Positions 9,734-19,857 are shown, counted from the stretch's first letter. The stretch: 64,000 nucleotides of DNA from Kordiimonadales bacterium (GCA_015485385.1 WFTS01000089.1:1-64000); one strand, 5' to 3'. The notes: generated by a model not told the origin, from the sequence alone. Made by a program: numbers and translations.

Positions 9734-11848
9734 ATGCCGTTAAATAGTATCATTTCAACGTCACTGTCGGGGCTTTTTACCAATCAGGCGGCACTGCGCG
9801 CCACATCAAATAATATTGCAAACGTCAACACCGAGGGCTATTCCCGCGTTCGGGTGGTACAAGAGGCCTCCGTAACGCAAGGGCAGTCTTCCGGGGTTAA
9901 TATTGCCACGATTGAGCGTGTGGTAGACAAGTTCTTAGAAACAGCGCTCCGGACGTCAAAATCCAATACATCTGAATTTTCCTCTCAACGAGAATTTCAA
10001 GATCGTCTTCAAGGAATTTTAGGGGATCCAAGCGCTGACAGCTCTTTGTCATCTCGCATGGACCAAGTGTTTCAATCTATCGCAGATTTGAGCCTAAACC
10101 CTGCGGATGTTCTTCGTCGTACTCAGACTTTGTCTGAGATACAAAGCATGTTCCAGCAGATCAATTTGTTTTCAGGCCAAATACAAACCCTGCGCGGGGA
10201 GGCTAGCCTGCAGATATCTGAGGCTGTTGATAGTGTGAATGAGCAGTTGCAGCGATTGAATGATCTCAATCCGCTTTTGATCCGCCAACAGGCCACGGGT
10301 GAAGAATCTGGAGGCCTGCAAGGTCAAGTTGGGCAAGCTTTATCTTCGTTGGCAGAGTTGATTGATATAAAAGTAGAAACGCAATCCTCTGGCGCGGTGT
10401 ATGTCTCTACAAGCAGTGGTTATCCGCTGATAGATTCGTCCCTGTCGCAGCTTCAATATGATACCCCCGGGATCGTGTTAGCGAACACGATCTTTCCAAC
10501 AATCAATGTATCACGGGTGAATTCAGAAACACTTGAGACAACGTCCAGTGCGGTTGATCTGACGCCCAATATTCGATCAGGTAAGCTTGAAGGTCTGTTA
10601 GAAATTCGTGATAATCAGTTCCCCAATTTATCGGCGGCCCTTGGTGAACTTGGTGCCCGCATCGCGGATGAATTTAATGCCATCCAAAATGCATATTCTT
10701 CTTCCCCTGCGCCAAATAGCTTGTCCGGCAAGCAAACACTGGTAGACGGGGCGCAGGACCCAAATTTCACAGGGATTGTTACATTTGCGGTTGTAGATGA
10801 CAGCAATCAGTTGGTTGCCAAATCCACCGTTGATTTTGATACGGCTTCGCCAGCAGATTTTGATGCTCTGGTAACACAAGTGAACTCAGATTTGGGGTCT
10901 GATGGTACACTCGCGCTTACAGACGGTGTTTTCTCCTTCACTGCAGGCTCTACAGCAAATGGCGTTCTCATCGCGGATGATGCAACCAGCCCAAGCCAGA
11001 GGGCAGGGCGCGGGTTTAGCCAATTCTTTGGAATGAATGACATTATTTCTGCGGATCAGCCTGGTATTTATGAAACAGGTATCACCGGCGCGGAAGATCA
11101 TGGAATTACAGCTGGCGAAACCATTGAGTTCAGGGTAACAGATTCAAACGATAAAGAACTTTCAACCGTTACACTTACAGTTGCCAGCACAACATATAAC
11201 GGCCTGCTGACAGAACTTAATGATGTAACCGGGCTTGGGGCTTATTTCACATTTTCGTATGACAGCGACGGTGCCTTGAGCTGGACTGAAAACTCAGGGT
11301 TTGCAAATTCAAACCTTCAGGTCGTTGCCGACAATACACAGATAGCATCAACTGGCTTAGCCTTTACCGAGGCCTTTGGTGTTGGGGTTCAATATCAGGC
11401 GTCTGCGGCAAGCAACATGCAAATTCGCTCTGATATTGCAGACAATCCAGAATTGTTGGCGCTCAGTGTGTTTGATGCGACAGGCGCCGTAGGCGATGTA
11501 GTTTTAACAAACGGGGATCAACGCGGGGCTTTGGCCTTTCAGAGTTTGCAGACATCTTTGGTATCTTTTGAAGATGCAGGTGAATTGAAAGCAACAAATT
11601 TAACGCTCTCGCAATATTTAGCCCGGTTCTTGGGTAATGCAGGTTTGCAAGCCGTTCGAGCCAGTAATTTTGAAGAAGATAATCTGGCGCTTCAGCAGGA
11701 AATTTCAGCGCGCAATTCGGATGTTTCAGGTGTGAACTTGGATGAAGAGCTAGCAAACCTGATTGTGTATCAAAATGCCTATAATGCCGCCGCACGAATA
11801 TTATCAAGCGTGCAGGAATTATACGACAGTTTATTGGCTGCGGTGTAA
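9734..11848 (+). CDS. flgK: Flagellar hook-associated protein 1
   Basis: N-terminal LSGLFTNQAALRATSNNIANVNTEGYSR and C-terminal VNLDEELANLIVYQNAYNAAARILSSVQELYDSLL. Confidence 0.95.
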   Translation: MPLNSIISTSLSGLFTNQAALRATSNNIANVNTEGYSRVRVVQEASVTQGQSSGVNIATIERVVDKFLETALRTSKSNTSEFSSQREFQDRLQGILGDPSADSSLSSRMDQVFQSIADLSLNPADVLRRTQTLSEIQSMFQQINLFSGQIQTLRGEASLQISEAVDSVNEQLQRLNDLNPLLIRQQATGEESGGLQGQVGQALSSLAELIDIKVETQSSGAVYVSTSSGYPLIDSSLSQLQYDTPGIVLANTIFPTINVSRVNSETLETTSSAVDLTPNIRSGKLEGLLEIRDNQFPNLSAALGELGARIADEFNAIQNAYSSSPAPNSLSGKQTLVDGAQDPNFTGIVTFAVVDDSNQLVAKSTVDFDTASPADFDALVTQVNSDLGSDGTLALTDGVFSFTAGSTANGVLIADDATSPSQRAGRGFSQFFGMNDIISADQPGIYETGITGAEDHGITAGETIEFRVTDSNDKELSTVTLTVASTTYNGLLTELNDVTGLGAYFTFSYDSDGALSWTENSGFANSNLQVVADNTQIASTGLAFTEAFGVGVQYQASAASNMQIRSDIADNPELLALSVFDATGAVGDVVLTNGDQRGALAFQSLQTSLVSFEDAGELKATNLTLSQYLARFLGNAGLQAVRASNFEEDNLALQQEISARNSDVSGVNLDEELANLIVYQNAYNAAARILSSVQELYDSLLAAV

Positions 11849-11860
11849 GGAGACTGAGAA

Positions 11861-12784
11861 ATGGTTAGAATATCCAGTTTTGGGCAACAACAAGTTCTTA
11901 TCCGTAGTATTATGGATAATCAATCTGAGGTGTTTGAAGGCCAGCGCCAAATATCATCTGGCAAAAAAACCACTGAATATAAAGGCTTGGCTGGGCAAAC
12001 CAACACAGTTTTGGGGTCTCGTTCTTTCCAGGCTCGCATTGAAAGCTACCAGCAATCAATAGATACAATCCGCGGTAAGTTAGATGCAAATGATGTTCAG
12101 ATTTCGGGCATTATCGGTGCGATGGAATCGCTCAAAACTGCGGTACAAGATGCTTTGGCAAACAACCAAGCCGAAGGGTTTAGTGAATTATTGGACCAAA
12201 CCTTCAATTTCATTTCAAATGGCCTAAACACTAATTTCGATGGAACATATTTATTTTCGGGGGCTGAAACCGGGACCGTCCCTGTCAATGTAACAGAACT
12301 TGCAGATTTGGCTGCGCTACCAGCCGTGTCGGACGCATTTGATAATGCCTCTGTCGGGTTTGAAGCGCGTATAGCTGACGGCGTAGATTTGAAATTTGGG
12401 CTGCTTGCCAACGATGTGGGCGAGGGTATTTTTCAGGAATTGCTGGACCTTTATAATTTTGATCAAGGGGCTAGTGGTCCTTTTCAAGGTGAACTGGATG
12501 CGACCCAATTTGGCCAGCTTCAAGGCCAAATTACATCCCTAGAATCAGCAATAGATGGCTTGAGGCAAATTCAGGTTAAAAATGGCTTGGCTTTTGAGCG
12601 CCTAGAGGTTGTTGACGAGCAACATGCGGATACGGCGGTATTTTTAGAGACCTTCATCGCAGACCTTGAAGATGTTGATATTGCAGAAGCTGTAACCAAG
12701 CTAAATAATGACCAGCTTGCGCTAGAGGCGTCCTATCAGGCGATCGGTTCCTTGTCGCAGCTTTCCTTACTGCGGTTTCTCTAG
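11861..12784 (+). CDS. flgL: Flagellar hook-associated protein 3
   Basis: Flagellin-like N/C termini (VRISSFGQQQVL..., FLETFIADLEDVDIAEAVTKLNNDQLALEASYQAIGSLSQLSLLRFL), directly after flgK. Confidence 0.9.
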   Translation: MVRISSFGQQQVLIRSIMDNQSEVFEGQRQISSGKKTTEYKGLAGQTNTVLGSRSFQARIESYQQSIDTIRGKLDANDVQISGIIGAMESLKTAVQDALANNQAEGFSELLDQTFNFISNGLNTNFDGTYLFSGAETGTVPVNVTELADLAALPAVSDAFDNASVGFEARIADGVDLKFGLLANDVGEGIFQELLDLYNFDQGASGPFQGELDATQFGQLQGQITSLESAIDGLRQIQVKNGLAFERLEVVDEQHADTAVFLETFIADLEDVDIAEAVTKLNNDQLALEASYQAIGSLSQLSLLRFL

Positions 12785-12869
12785 CAGCTATATAGCCCTC
12801 GAATTTCATTGAGTTTTCATTCGCGCTGGATAGAGTAGACCCTCCGGTAAATCAGGAGCTTGGTAGATA

Positions 12870-13370
12870 ATGGGCGTTTCTCCCGAACAATTCAAAAATG
12901 GTATGCGGCGCTTGGGCGGGGCAGTGAATATTGTCACCAGCGCACACGGCGATACCTTTGCTGGCTTAACAGCAACGGCTGTGACCTCTCTTTCAGCAGA
13001 ACCGCCGCGCCTGCTTGCCTGTATCAATAGGGCGGGGGCTACTTTCGAGACGATATCAAAGGGCCGCTGTATCGCTGTGAATGTTTTAAGCGCCAAGCAC
13101 CAAAGCGATGCTATGCGCTTTGCCGGGATGGACGGCGAACCCGAAACGGACAGGTTTGCGCAGGGCTTGTGGGGCACTGGCTTAACAGGCGCGCCCTTGT
13201 TTAAAGAAGCTTTGGTTAGCTTTGACTGCGCGATCGAAAGCATTCTTGATGCAGGAAGCCACGGGATTGTTATTGGAACCATCCTGGATATCCACCTGAA
13301 CGATGGTTCAGAAGAGACACCGCTTTGCTATATTGATGGCAATTGGGCGACAATGGCGGCGCTTGACTAA
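12870..13370 (+). CDS. Flavin reductase family protein (FMN-binding)
   Basis: FKNGMRRLGGAVNIVTSAHGDTFAGLTATAVTSLSAEPPRLLACINR typical of flavin_reduct domains. Confidence 0.9.
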   Translation: MGVSPEQFKNGMRRLGGAVNIVTSAHGDTFAGLTATAVTSLSAEPPRLLACINRAGATFETISKGRCIAVNVLSAKHQSDAMRFAGMDGEPETDRFAQGLWGTGLTGAPLFKEALVSFDCAIESILDAGSHGIVIGTILDIHLNDGSEETPLCYIDGNWATMAALD

Positions 13371-13403
13371 CCCTTTTTGCCTCTCATATTTTTTTTAACT
13401 GTC

Positions 13404-13521
13404 GAATCGCTATATATTGACTCTGCGAATCATTTTGATTCGATATATAGTGTTTTTCCGCCTTTTGATGTACCCTCAACGAGTACCGCCTACCTAAGGT
13501 GTTGATTCTTATCAAAGAATC
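13404..13521. promoter_or_regulatory. Cluster of six GANTC (CcrM-type) sites with two perfect 7-bp inverted repeats upstream of the DUF2336 gene
   Basis: GANTC at 13404, 13419, 13427, 13437, 13504 and 13517; CGAATCA-TTT-TGATTCG at 13426..13442 and GATTCTT-ATCA-AAGAATC at 13504..13521. Confidence 0.6.
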
Positions 13522-13613
13522 TATATTCTAGTGCCTGTATTTATGTTTTGGATACATGCGTGATGCATGTTAGCTCTTGATCTGCATACATAAATTCGAA
13601 CGGGAGAAGACCG

Positions 13614-14732
13614 TTGGTCAGTAAAGAATTACAAGAATTGTTGCTTTTGGCGCAGGATAAATCCTCTGACGCCCGCTCACGTCTTGTGGAAAATATTACT
13701 GATTTATTCCTCTCTGATGATGGCCGCCTGAGCGAGCATGAGCGTGCGCTGATGTCTGATATTCTCGGCAAACTTATCAGCCAGGTTGAAGTTGATATAC
13801 GCAAAGAGTTGGCCAATACACTGGCCAACCCAGGTATTGATCTGCCTGATATTGCGAAAATTCTGGCAAATGATGATGTTGAAATAGCGCGCCCACTGCT
13901 TGAACGCAGTAATCTTTTGAAAGACCCGGATCTTATTGAAATCATTCGGATGCGCACGGATGAACACCGTATGGCAATTGCAATGCGCGAAGAAGTTTCT
14001 GAAAGCGTTAGCAATGCACTTGTCGAATTTGGCGGTGAGGATGTAATCGAAGGGCTGTTGAATAATCATGACAGTCAGCTTTCAAAGCGTGCAATGGAAT
14101 ATCTTGTCGCGGAATCGCGGCGGGTTGACCGGTTTCAGGAACCGCTTCTTGGGCGTGCCGATCTGCCGGGGGACCTCGCATACCGTATGTATTGGTGGGT
14201 TTCCGCCGCCCTTAGGAAAAAAATACTCACCGATTACTCGGTTGATCCCGTTATCTTCGAGCAGGCAGTCAAGCGCGCAGCGGGCGCGGTTTTGACAGAT
14301 CAAGGTGACGATCAAAGCGCTTATGTACGGGCGCAGCGCCTTGTGCGGAGAATGAAGGAAAGCGGCGAGTTGAGCGTGCAATTTCTTTTGAATGCTCTGC
14401 GCCAACAACGGGTTGCCGTATTCGTGGCAGGCATGGGCGAATTGGGCCATATTAATTTCCGCACAGCGTGGCGAATTTTTTCTGATAAAGGCGGCGAAAG
14501 CTTCGCTGTATTGGCCAAGGCTGTAGGAATTGACCGGAACCAATTCACCAATATTTACTTGCTGGTGGTTCAGGCTCGCGAAGGCGGCGCCCCCAAATCA
14601 CCGGGATATTTGAAAAATATTTTAACCCTTTTTGATGCCACAACCGAGGCAAATGCCAAAGGTGCACTTCAAGTGTGGCAGCGTGACAGCGCGTATCAAG
14701 AAGCAATCGAAGAACTAGATAAAGTGGGATAG
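13614..14732 (+). CDS. DUF2336 domain-containing protein, TTG start
   Basis: SSDARSRLVENITDLFLSDDGRLSEHERALMSDILGKLISQVEVDIRKELANTLA is typical of DUF2336; SD gggagaag. Confidence 0.85.
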   Translation: MVSKELQELLLLAQDKSSDARSRLVENITDLFLSDDGRLSEHERALMSDILGKLISQVEVDIRKELANTLANPGIDLPDIAKILANDDVEIARPLLERSNLLKDPDLIEIIRMRTDEHRMAIAMREEVSESVSNALVEFGGEDVIEGLLNNHDSQLSKRAMEYLVAESRRVDRFQEPLLGRADLPGDLAYRMYWWVSAALRKKILTDYSVDPVIFEQAVKRAAGAVLTDQGDDQSAYVRAQRLVRRMKESGELSVQFLLNALRQQRVAVFVAGMGELGHINFRTAWRIFSDKGGESFAVLAKAVGIDRNQFTNIYLLVVQAREGGAPKSPGYLKNILTLFDATTEANAKGALQVWQRDSAYQEAIEELDKVG

Positions 14733-14779
14733 CCGTATCCAGTCGGGGGACACTTGGATACAGGTAGGGAGCCTTAAAA

Positions 14780-16480
14780 ATGGTTGAAAGACCAAAGCAG
14801 AATAAGAAAATTGTTGAATTGGCCAGCAGGCGATCAGCAAAGTCAGCAGGGGCGTTCGGCGCATCTATCAGCCGTGCGGACGGACACGGCTTGGCGGCAA
14901 ATGAACAAGTCCTAAGCCTGATCTCGCAAATACTGGTGGATGAAAGCTTGCCATTTTATGTGGCTGCTCTGGATGGCACAGTGATCCATATCAATGATCA
15001 TTACAGCAAATTAGACGCCGCTTTGGTTGATATAACCTTGGCCCCGGGCGCGAGCGATACGGTCGGCCAGTTTCGAGTGCCGTCTTTGAAGCCCGTGATT
15101 GAGGATGTTTTGGCCACAGATACAACCGTCAGGGCAGAAGAAATCGTCCGGATCAATGGCCGAGACCGTATTTTTCTAGGGCGACATTCGCCGGTGCGCG
15201 ATGCCCAAAAAAATATTATTGCAGTTGCCGGCACCTATGAAGATGTCACGGTTCAGGTGCGCGGTATTGAAGAAGCTAATAAAACGCAGGCAAGATTTCA
15301 GGATTTCGCTCGCGCTAGTTCGGATTGGTTTTTTGAATGCGATGCAGATATGCGTATTCGCACCCTTTCAGAGCGTTTCACCGCTATTGTTGGGCAACCG
15401 GCGTCTTTGTTCCTTGGGTCAAAGTTCGAACAGTTTGGTCGTTTGGAAGAAAACTTGGATGGGCGCATAGATGGTCCCCGTGCGATCCGTGGGCGCAAAC
15501 CTTTCCGCGAGCAGTTGTTTATTGTTAGTGAACCCAGCGGGCGTGACTTAAAATTCCATCTTTCAGGTGTGCCAGTTTTTGACCGGCAAACAGGGGATTT
15601 TAAAGGCTACCGCGGTGTTGGCATGGATGTAACAACGCGTTATGTGCAAGCGCAAGAAGCTGCGGGAATTCGGTCAAACCTCGAGGGGCTACTGGCTGAG
15701 TTAACCCGTAAAAACCTGGCTTTGGATGTCGCAAGCGGACAAGCCACAAGCGCGCTGAGAGCCAAAAACGAATTTCTCGCAGCTATGAGCCACGAACTTA
15801 GAACTCCTTTAAATGCTATTATCGGATTTGCCGAAGCCTTTGAGCATCAAACATTTGGGGCCTTAGAGAGCTCTTATATTGGCTATGCTGAAGATATCAG
15901 AAAATCTGGGCAGCATTTACTTGGGCTCATTAATGACATTCTTGATGTTGCCGTGATTGAAAGCGGTGGCTTGACGCTGCAGGTGGACGAATTAGACTTG
16001 GGCGGCGTGATCACAAAAGCCGTGCATATGAACGCAGAGGCCGCGCGCAAAAAAGGCCTTAATATTGATGGGCTTGAGGTGCAATGTGACATATATGTCA
16101 AAGCAGATGACAGGCGCTTGACCCAGATTTTGGTCAACTTGTTATCCAATGCGATCAAATTTACGCCTGAAGGGGGGGCTATCGGCCTCGAAGTCCAGCT
16201 TGCCAAAGGGGATAGCCATGCGGATATAACCTTGTGGGATACAGGCATAGGAATATCGGACGAGCAGCTTCCGCATATGTTTGAAAAATTCCATCAGGTG
16301 ACAGAACATATTTATTCACGCGCACAAGAAGGAACAGGGCTTGGCTTACACATTAGCCGCGAATTGGCGCGGATGATGGATGGGGACCTGACTGTTTCCA
16401 GTAAGGAAGGGGAGGGTAGTCGCTTTACGGTTTCTGTCCCTATTTCCGATGGTAGTGATTCTGATGGCAGCTTTATCTAA
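14780..16480 (+). CDS. PAS-domain sensor histidine kinase
   Basis: H-box FLAAMSHELRTPLNAIIGFAEA, N-box NLLSNAIKFTPEGG, G-boxes DTGIGISDEQ and GTGLGLHISRELA. Confidence 0.95.
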   Translation: MVERPKQNKKIVELASRRSAKSAGAFGASISRADGHGLAANEQVLSLISQILVDESLPFYVAALDGTVIHINDHYSKLDAALVDITLAPGASDTVGQFRVPSLKPVIEDVLATDTTVRAEEIVRINGRDRIFLGRHSPVRDAQKNIIAVAGTYEDVTVQVRGIEEANKTQARFQDFARASSDWFFECDADMRIRTLSERFTAIVGQPASLFLGSKFEQFGRLEENLDGRIDGPRAIRGRKPFREQLFIVSEPSGRDLKFHLSGVPVFDRQTGDFKGYRGVGMDVTTRYVQAQEAAGIRSNLEGLLAELTRKNLALDVASGQATSALRAKNEFLAAMSHELRTPLNAIIGFAEAFEHQTFGALESSYIGYAEDIRKSGQHLLGLINDILDVAVIESGGLTLQVDELDLGGVITKAVHMNAEAARKKGLNIDGLEVQCDIYVKADDRRLTQILVNLLSNAIKFTPEGGAIGLEVQLAKGDSHADITLWDTGIGISDEQLPHMFEKFHQVTEHIYSRAQEGTGLGLHISRELARMMDGDLTVSSKEGEGSRFTVSVPISDGSDSDGSFI

Positions 16481-16521
16481 GCGCTAATAAACAGATATAA
16501 CCCTGTAATTGGGGACGGGAA

Positions 16522-16562
16522 AAAAGGCCTCTGCTAGAAATTGTGGAGGCCTTTTTTGTTTT
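16522..16562. terminator. Bidirectional terminator between the histidine kinase gene and nadK
   Basis: aaaaaaggcctctgctagaaattgtggaggcctttttt hairpin flanked by A- and T-tracts. Confidence 0.8.
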
Positions 16563-16573
16563 ACGCTAAGGGC

Positions 16574-17332
16574 TTAATACTCAAATTGCTCGGTGAATAT
16601 TCTCTCGGCGAGCGTATGCTCAGCGTCAAATAACAATTGTAATTTTGTGCTTCTATCTTCTTCGATAACAACGCTTCGGACTTCACGCACTTCATGCATG
16701 TCAGCCACGGCTGAAACGGGGCGCTTCTGTGGTTGGTTGATTGTTAGTTCTACACTCACATGGTGCGGCAATAACGCGCCGCGCCAGCGCCGTGGCCTAA
16801 ATGCAGACAGCGGTGTAAGGGCCAATAAATCAGACCCTAGTGGGATAATCGGGCCGTGGGCAGACAAATTATAGGCGGTGCTGCCAGCCGGTGTAGCCAC
16901 TAATAATCCGTCACCGACCAGTTCGGGCAAGCGTACTTTGCCGTCAATGGATATTCGGATATTGGCCGCTTGGCGTGTTTCTCTCAAGAGAGACACTTCA
17001 TTGATAGCAAGGTGCTCTACGACTTCGCCGTCACAGCGCGTCGCCCGCATTTTTAAGGGGTGCAGATAAAAACTGTCAGCCTTTTTTATGCGTTCAACGA
17101 GGTCTTCTTCCGTGAATTCATTCATTAAAAAGCCAACTGTGCCTTTGTTTAGTCCAAAGATCGGTTTGTTTAGCCCCATATAGGCGTGCAGTGTTTGCAG
17201 CATAAACCCATCGCCGCCAAGCGCGACGATCACATCGGCTTCGCGAGTGCTTACCGCGCGGTAGCGACTTTTAAGCAAAGCCGCTGTACGGTCTGCGTCT
17301 CCAAATTCGCTGGCTATGATTGCAATTTTCAT
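16574..17332 (-). CDS. nadK: NAD kinase
   Basis: [27 protein letters not shown] and [22 protein letters not shown]. Confidence 0.95.
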   Translation of the reverse strand: MKIAIIASEFGDADRTAALLKSRYRAVSTREADVIVALGGDGFMLQTLHAYMGLNKPIFGLNKGTVGFLMNEFTEEDLVERIKKADSFYLHPLKMRATRCDGEVVEHLAINEVSLLRETRQAANIRISIDGKVRLPELVGDGLLVATPAGSTAYNLSAHGPIIPLGSDLLALTPLSAFRPRRWRGALLPHHVSVELTINQPQKRPVSAVADMHEVREVRSVVIEEDRSTKLQLLFDAEHTLAERIFTEQFEY

Positions 17333-17442
17333 ATTGGTCTGTCTCCTGAAGACCCTAAGTATAAGGCATATTCCGTGACGTGCGAGCCGTTAAATGTTGC
17401 GCTTCGGGGGAATTTCAATATTTTCATAGCGTTGGGTGTAAT

Positions 17443-18516
17443 TTAACCGCCGGTTTGGCTCATGTGGCGCTGCAATTCTCCAACCATTTTGCCGTTTGAC
17501 ATGGAAAAATTATGCCCGCGCGGTTTGTGTCCCATCGCTTTGTCGAGGCATTTTCTTAGCCCGGCGGCAGGTTCAGATGACCGCAAAGCCTGCCGCAGGT
17601 CAACATGGTCATCCTGACCAAGGCACATATAAATACGGCCCGTACATGTCACACGAACACGGTTGCAGCCATCGCAAAAATTATTGCTTAGTGGGGTGAT
17701 AATACCAAGCTTCTGTTTGCTACCCTCTACTGTAAAATATCGTGCGGGGCCTCCTGTGCCTTCCGGTGTCGGCGTAAGGGTGTGTATATCTTCAAGTTTT
17801 GGAAGAACTGCTGAAAGCGGGAGATAATCAGCTTCGCGCCTTTGGTCTGTTTCACCAAGCGGCATAGTTTCAATCAATGTCATGTCTAATTCATTGTTGA
17901 TCGCCCACTGGAAAAGCGAAGGCAGTTCCGCCTCGTTTTTCCCGCGCATGGCTACGGTATTGATTTTCACCGATAATCCCGCTGCTTTTGCGGCCTGAAT
18001 ACCGTCAAGAACTGTTTCTAATTTGCTGCGCCGGGTGATGCCTTCAAACTTGCGTGCGTCGAGAGTATCCAAAGAGACATTCACCCGGCGGACACCTGCG
18101 GCATATATATCAGCCGCCATATGTGGCAACTGCGTCCCGTTGGTGGTTAGCGTGACCTCGTCCAAGTGGCCCGCCTTGACCTCATTGCCTATTTTTTTCA
18201 GTAGCCACAGGATGTTTTTCCGCACCAAAGGCTCGCCTCCGGTAAGGCGAATGCGCCGAACGCCTCGTTGTATGAAAGCCTGTGCTAGGGTGAATATTTC
18301 CTCAAGGCTAAGCACGTCTGCTTTGGGCAGAAAAGTCATTTTTTCAGCCATGCAATATGTGCAGCGCAGATCGCAGCGATCTGTGACGGAAAGGCGCAAA
18401 TATGTGATCTTGCGGCCAAACTGATCGCTCAGGTTTGGCTCAAATATAGGGCTGGGTGCCTTGATGGCACTTTGCTCGGCTTGAGAGCCGGAGATATGTC
18501 TACTGGTATCAGGCAT
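17443..18516 (-). CDS. moaA: GTP 3',8-cyclase (molybdenum cofactor biosynthesis)
   Basis: Radical-SAM CDLRCTYC, C-terminal FCDGCNRVRVTCTGRIYMC, terminal GG. Confidence 0.97.
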   Translation of the reverse strand: MPDTSRHISGSQAEQSAIKAPSPIFEPNLSDQFGRKITYLRLSVTDRCDLRCTYCMAEKMTFLPKADVLSLEEIFTLAQAFIQRGVRRIRLTGGEPLVRKNILWLLKKIGNEVKAGHLDEVTLTTNGTQLPHMAADIYAAGVRRVNVSLDTLDARKFEGITRRSKLETVLDGIQAAKAAGLSVKINTVAMRGKNEAELPSLFQWAINNELDMTLIETMPLGETDQRREADYLPLSAVLPKLEDIHTLTPTPEGTGGPARYFTVEGSKQKLGIITPLSNNFCDGCNRVRVTCTGRIYMCLGQDDHVDLRQALRSSEPAAGLRKCLDKAMGHKPRGHNFSMSNGKMVGELQRHMSQTGG

Positions 18517-18611
18517 GACCCCAATGTTGGGGCTCAGACGCCCGACGTCAAGTTAAACAATGTTCAAGGAAAGGATTACCGTTGTTTCAGGCCGCTATGG
18601 CTGGCCAGATA

Positions 18612-18941
18612 TTAACTTTTGTCGTCAAGCAGGGTGCCGAGCGCTTCGTCAATTTTCTTAAATGCGGTTGCGCTGGCTTTGAAGCTGTTTTCCTCGGCGC
18701 GTAAATCTGCGAATTGTTGAATTAAATTCCCAAAGCCTTCACCGTTTGGTTGCGGGGCGGGGGGTGTTGCAGTATTCAGGCTTTGCCCTGCACTTTTGGT
18801 GGTTTCAGAGGGATCCTCAACCGAGAAACCGCTTTCCCCGCTTGCAGTTTTCAAAATGTCTTTTGCGATATCCGTTGCACGCCGCTCAGCTTGCAAAAGA
18901 CCCTGCGTTGCACTGTTTAAAGCTTTAATCATACCCACCAC
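18612..18941 (-). CDS. Small flagellar basal-body-rod-like protein (Flg_bbr N- and C-terminal-like segments)
   Basis: N-terminal ALNSATQGLLQAERRATDIAKDILK and C-terminal LIQQFADLRAEENSFKASATAFKKIDEALGTLLDDKS resemble FlgC/FlgG ends. Confidence 0.6.
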   Translation of the reverse strand: MVGMIKALNSATQGLLQAERRATDIAKDILKTASGESGFSVEDPSETTKSAGQSLNTATPPAPQPNGEGFGNLIQQFADLRAEENSFKASATAFKKIDEALGTLLDDKS

Positions 18942-19070
18942 ACTTCTCTATTCCTGCACGGACTATAGGCTTTTCTGGTAAAATCTGTGTAAAAATATAT
19001 ATACAATTTTAGAGAAGCGTCCATCAGGCTATGTTAGGGCGAACAGAACCGCAATAAAAAGGGCAATGAA

Positions 19071-19709
19071 ATGAAGCTGGACGTAGTAATCGACGTGGTT
19101 TGTCCGTGGTGTTATGTGGGGAAAAAACAGCTTGATAAGGCTCTTTCTGCGCGCCCAGGTGTTATCTCAGACCTGACATGGCGGCCCTATCAGTTGGCGC
19201 CAGATACGCCCAAAGAAGGCGTTGACAGAACCGCTTATTATCAGAAAAAATTTGGTAACAGCCCCCAGTTGGCGCAAATGCGCGAGCGTCTTGCCGCTAT
19301 TGGTGCAGCCCTTGGGATTAATTTTGATTTTGAAACAGACTGCAAGATCGCAAATACCCTTGATGCGCACCGCCTGATCCGCTGGGCGCATTCAAGCGGC
19401 GCACAAACGGCTGTCGCGGAAGACATCATGCGGCGTTATTTTGAAGACAGCGCCTATTTGGGCGATGTTGATTTGCTTGCTGATGTGGCAAATAAAGCCG
19501 GAATGGACGGCGATCTGGTACGCGATTTATTGTTGAGCGACAAAGACGAAGCCTCAGTGAAAGCTGAAATATCGCAAGCGGCACAAATGGGTATTCAAGG
19601 GGTGCCGATGTTTATTTTCAACCAAAAGTCAGGAGTGTCTGGGGCGCAGGATGCGTCTGTGCTTATGGGGGTTATTGATAAAATACAGGCCGATACAGCG
19701 GCCAGTTGA
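19071..19709 (+). CDS. DsbA/FrnE-family oxidoreductase
   Basis: VVIDVVCPWCYVGKKQL N-terminus and GIQGVPMFIFNQKSGVSGAQ. Confidence 0.9.
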   Translation: MKLDVVIDVVCPWCYVGKKQLDKALSARPGVISDLTWRPYQLAPDTPKEGVDRTAYYQKKFGNSPQLAQMRERLAAIGAALGINFDFETDCKIANTLDAHRLIRWAHSSGAQTAVAEDIMRRYFEDSAYLGDVDLLADVANKAGMDGDLVRDLLLSDKDEASVKAEISQAAQMGIQGVPMFIFNQKSGVSGAQDASVLMGVIDKIQADTAAS

Positions 19710-19731
19710 CCTGCTGAAAGGCTAGGTGATT

Positions 19732-19832
19732 GCAAAAAGCCAGCTGATCACAAAAAGCCAGCTGATCACAAAAAGCCAGCTGGTCATCAAAAAGCCAGTT
19801 GGTCATCAAAAAGCCAGTTGGTCATCAAAAAG
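19732..19832. repeat. Imperfect tandem repeat, about 5 units of 18-19 bp (aaaaagccagctgatcac / aaaaagccagttggtcatc)
   Basis: Direct visual periodicity between convergent genes. Confidence 0.9.
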
Positions 19833-19857
19833 AAGGGCAGCTCCTGAACAGCTGCCC
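19825..19857 (-). terminator. Rho-independent terminator, minus strand
   Basis: GGGCAGCT-gttcagg-AGCTGCCC followed by TTCTTTTT on the minus strand. Confidence 0.8.

Noticed and set aside
19732-19832. CRISPR array
   Set aside because: Units are directly abutting 18-19 bp repeats without unique spacers; no cas genes.
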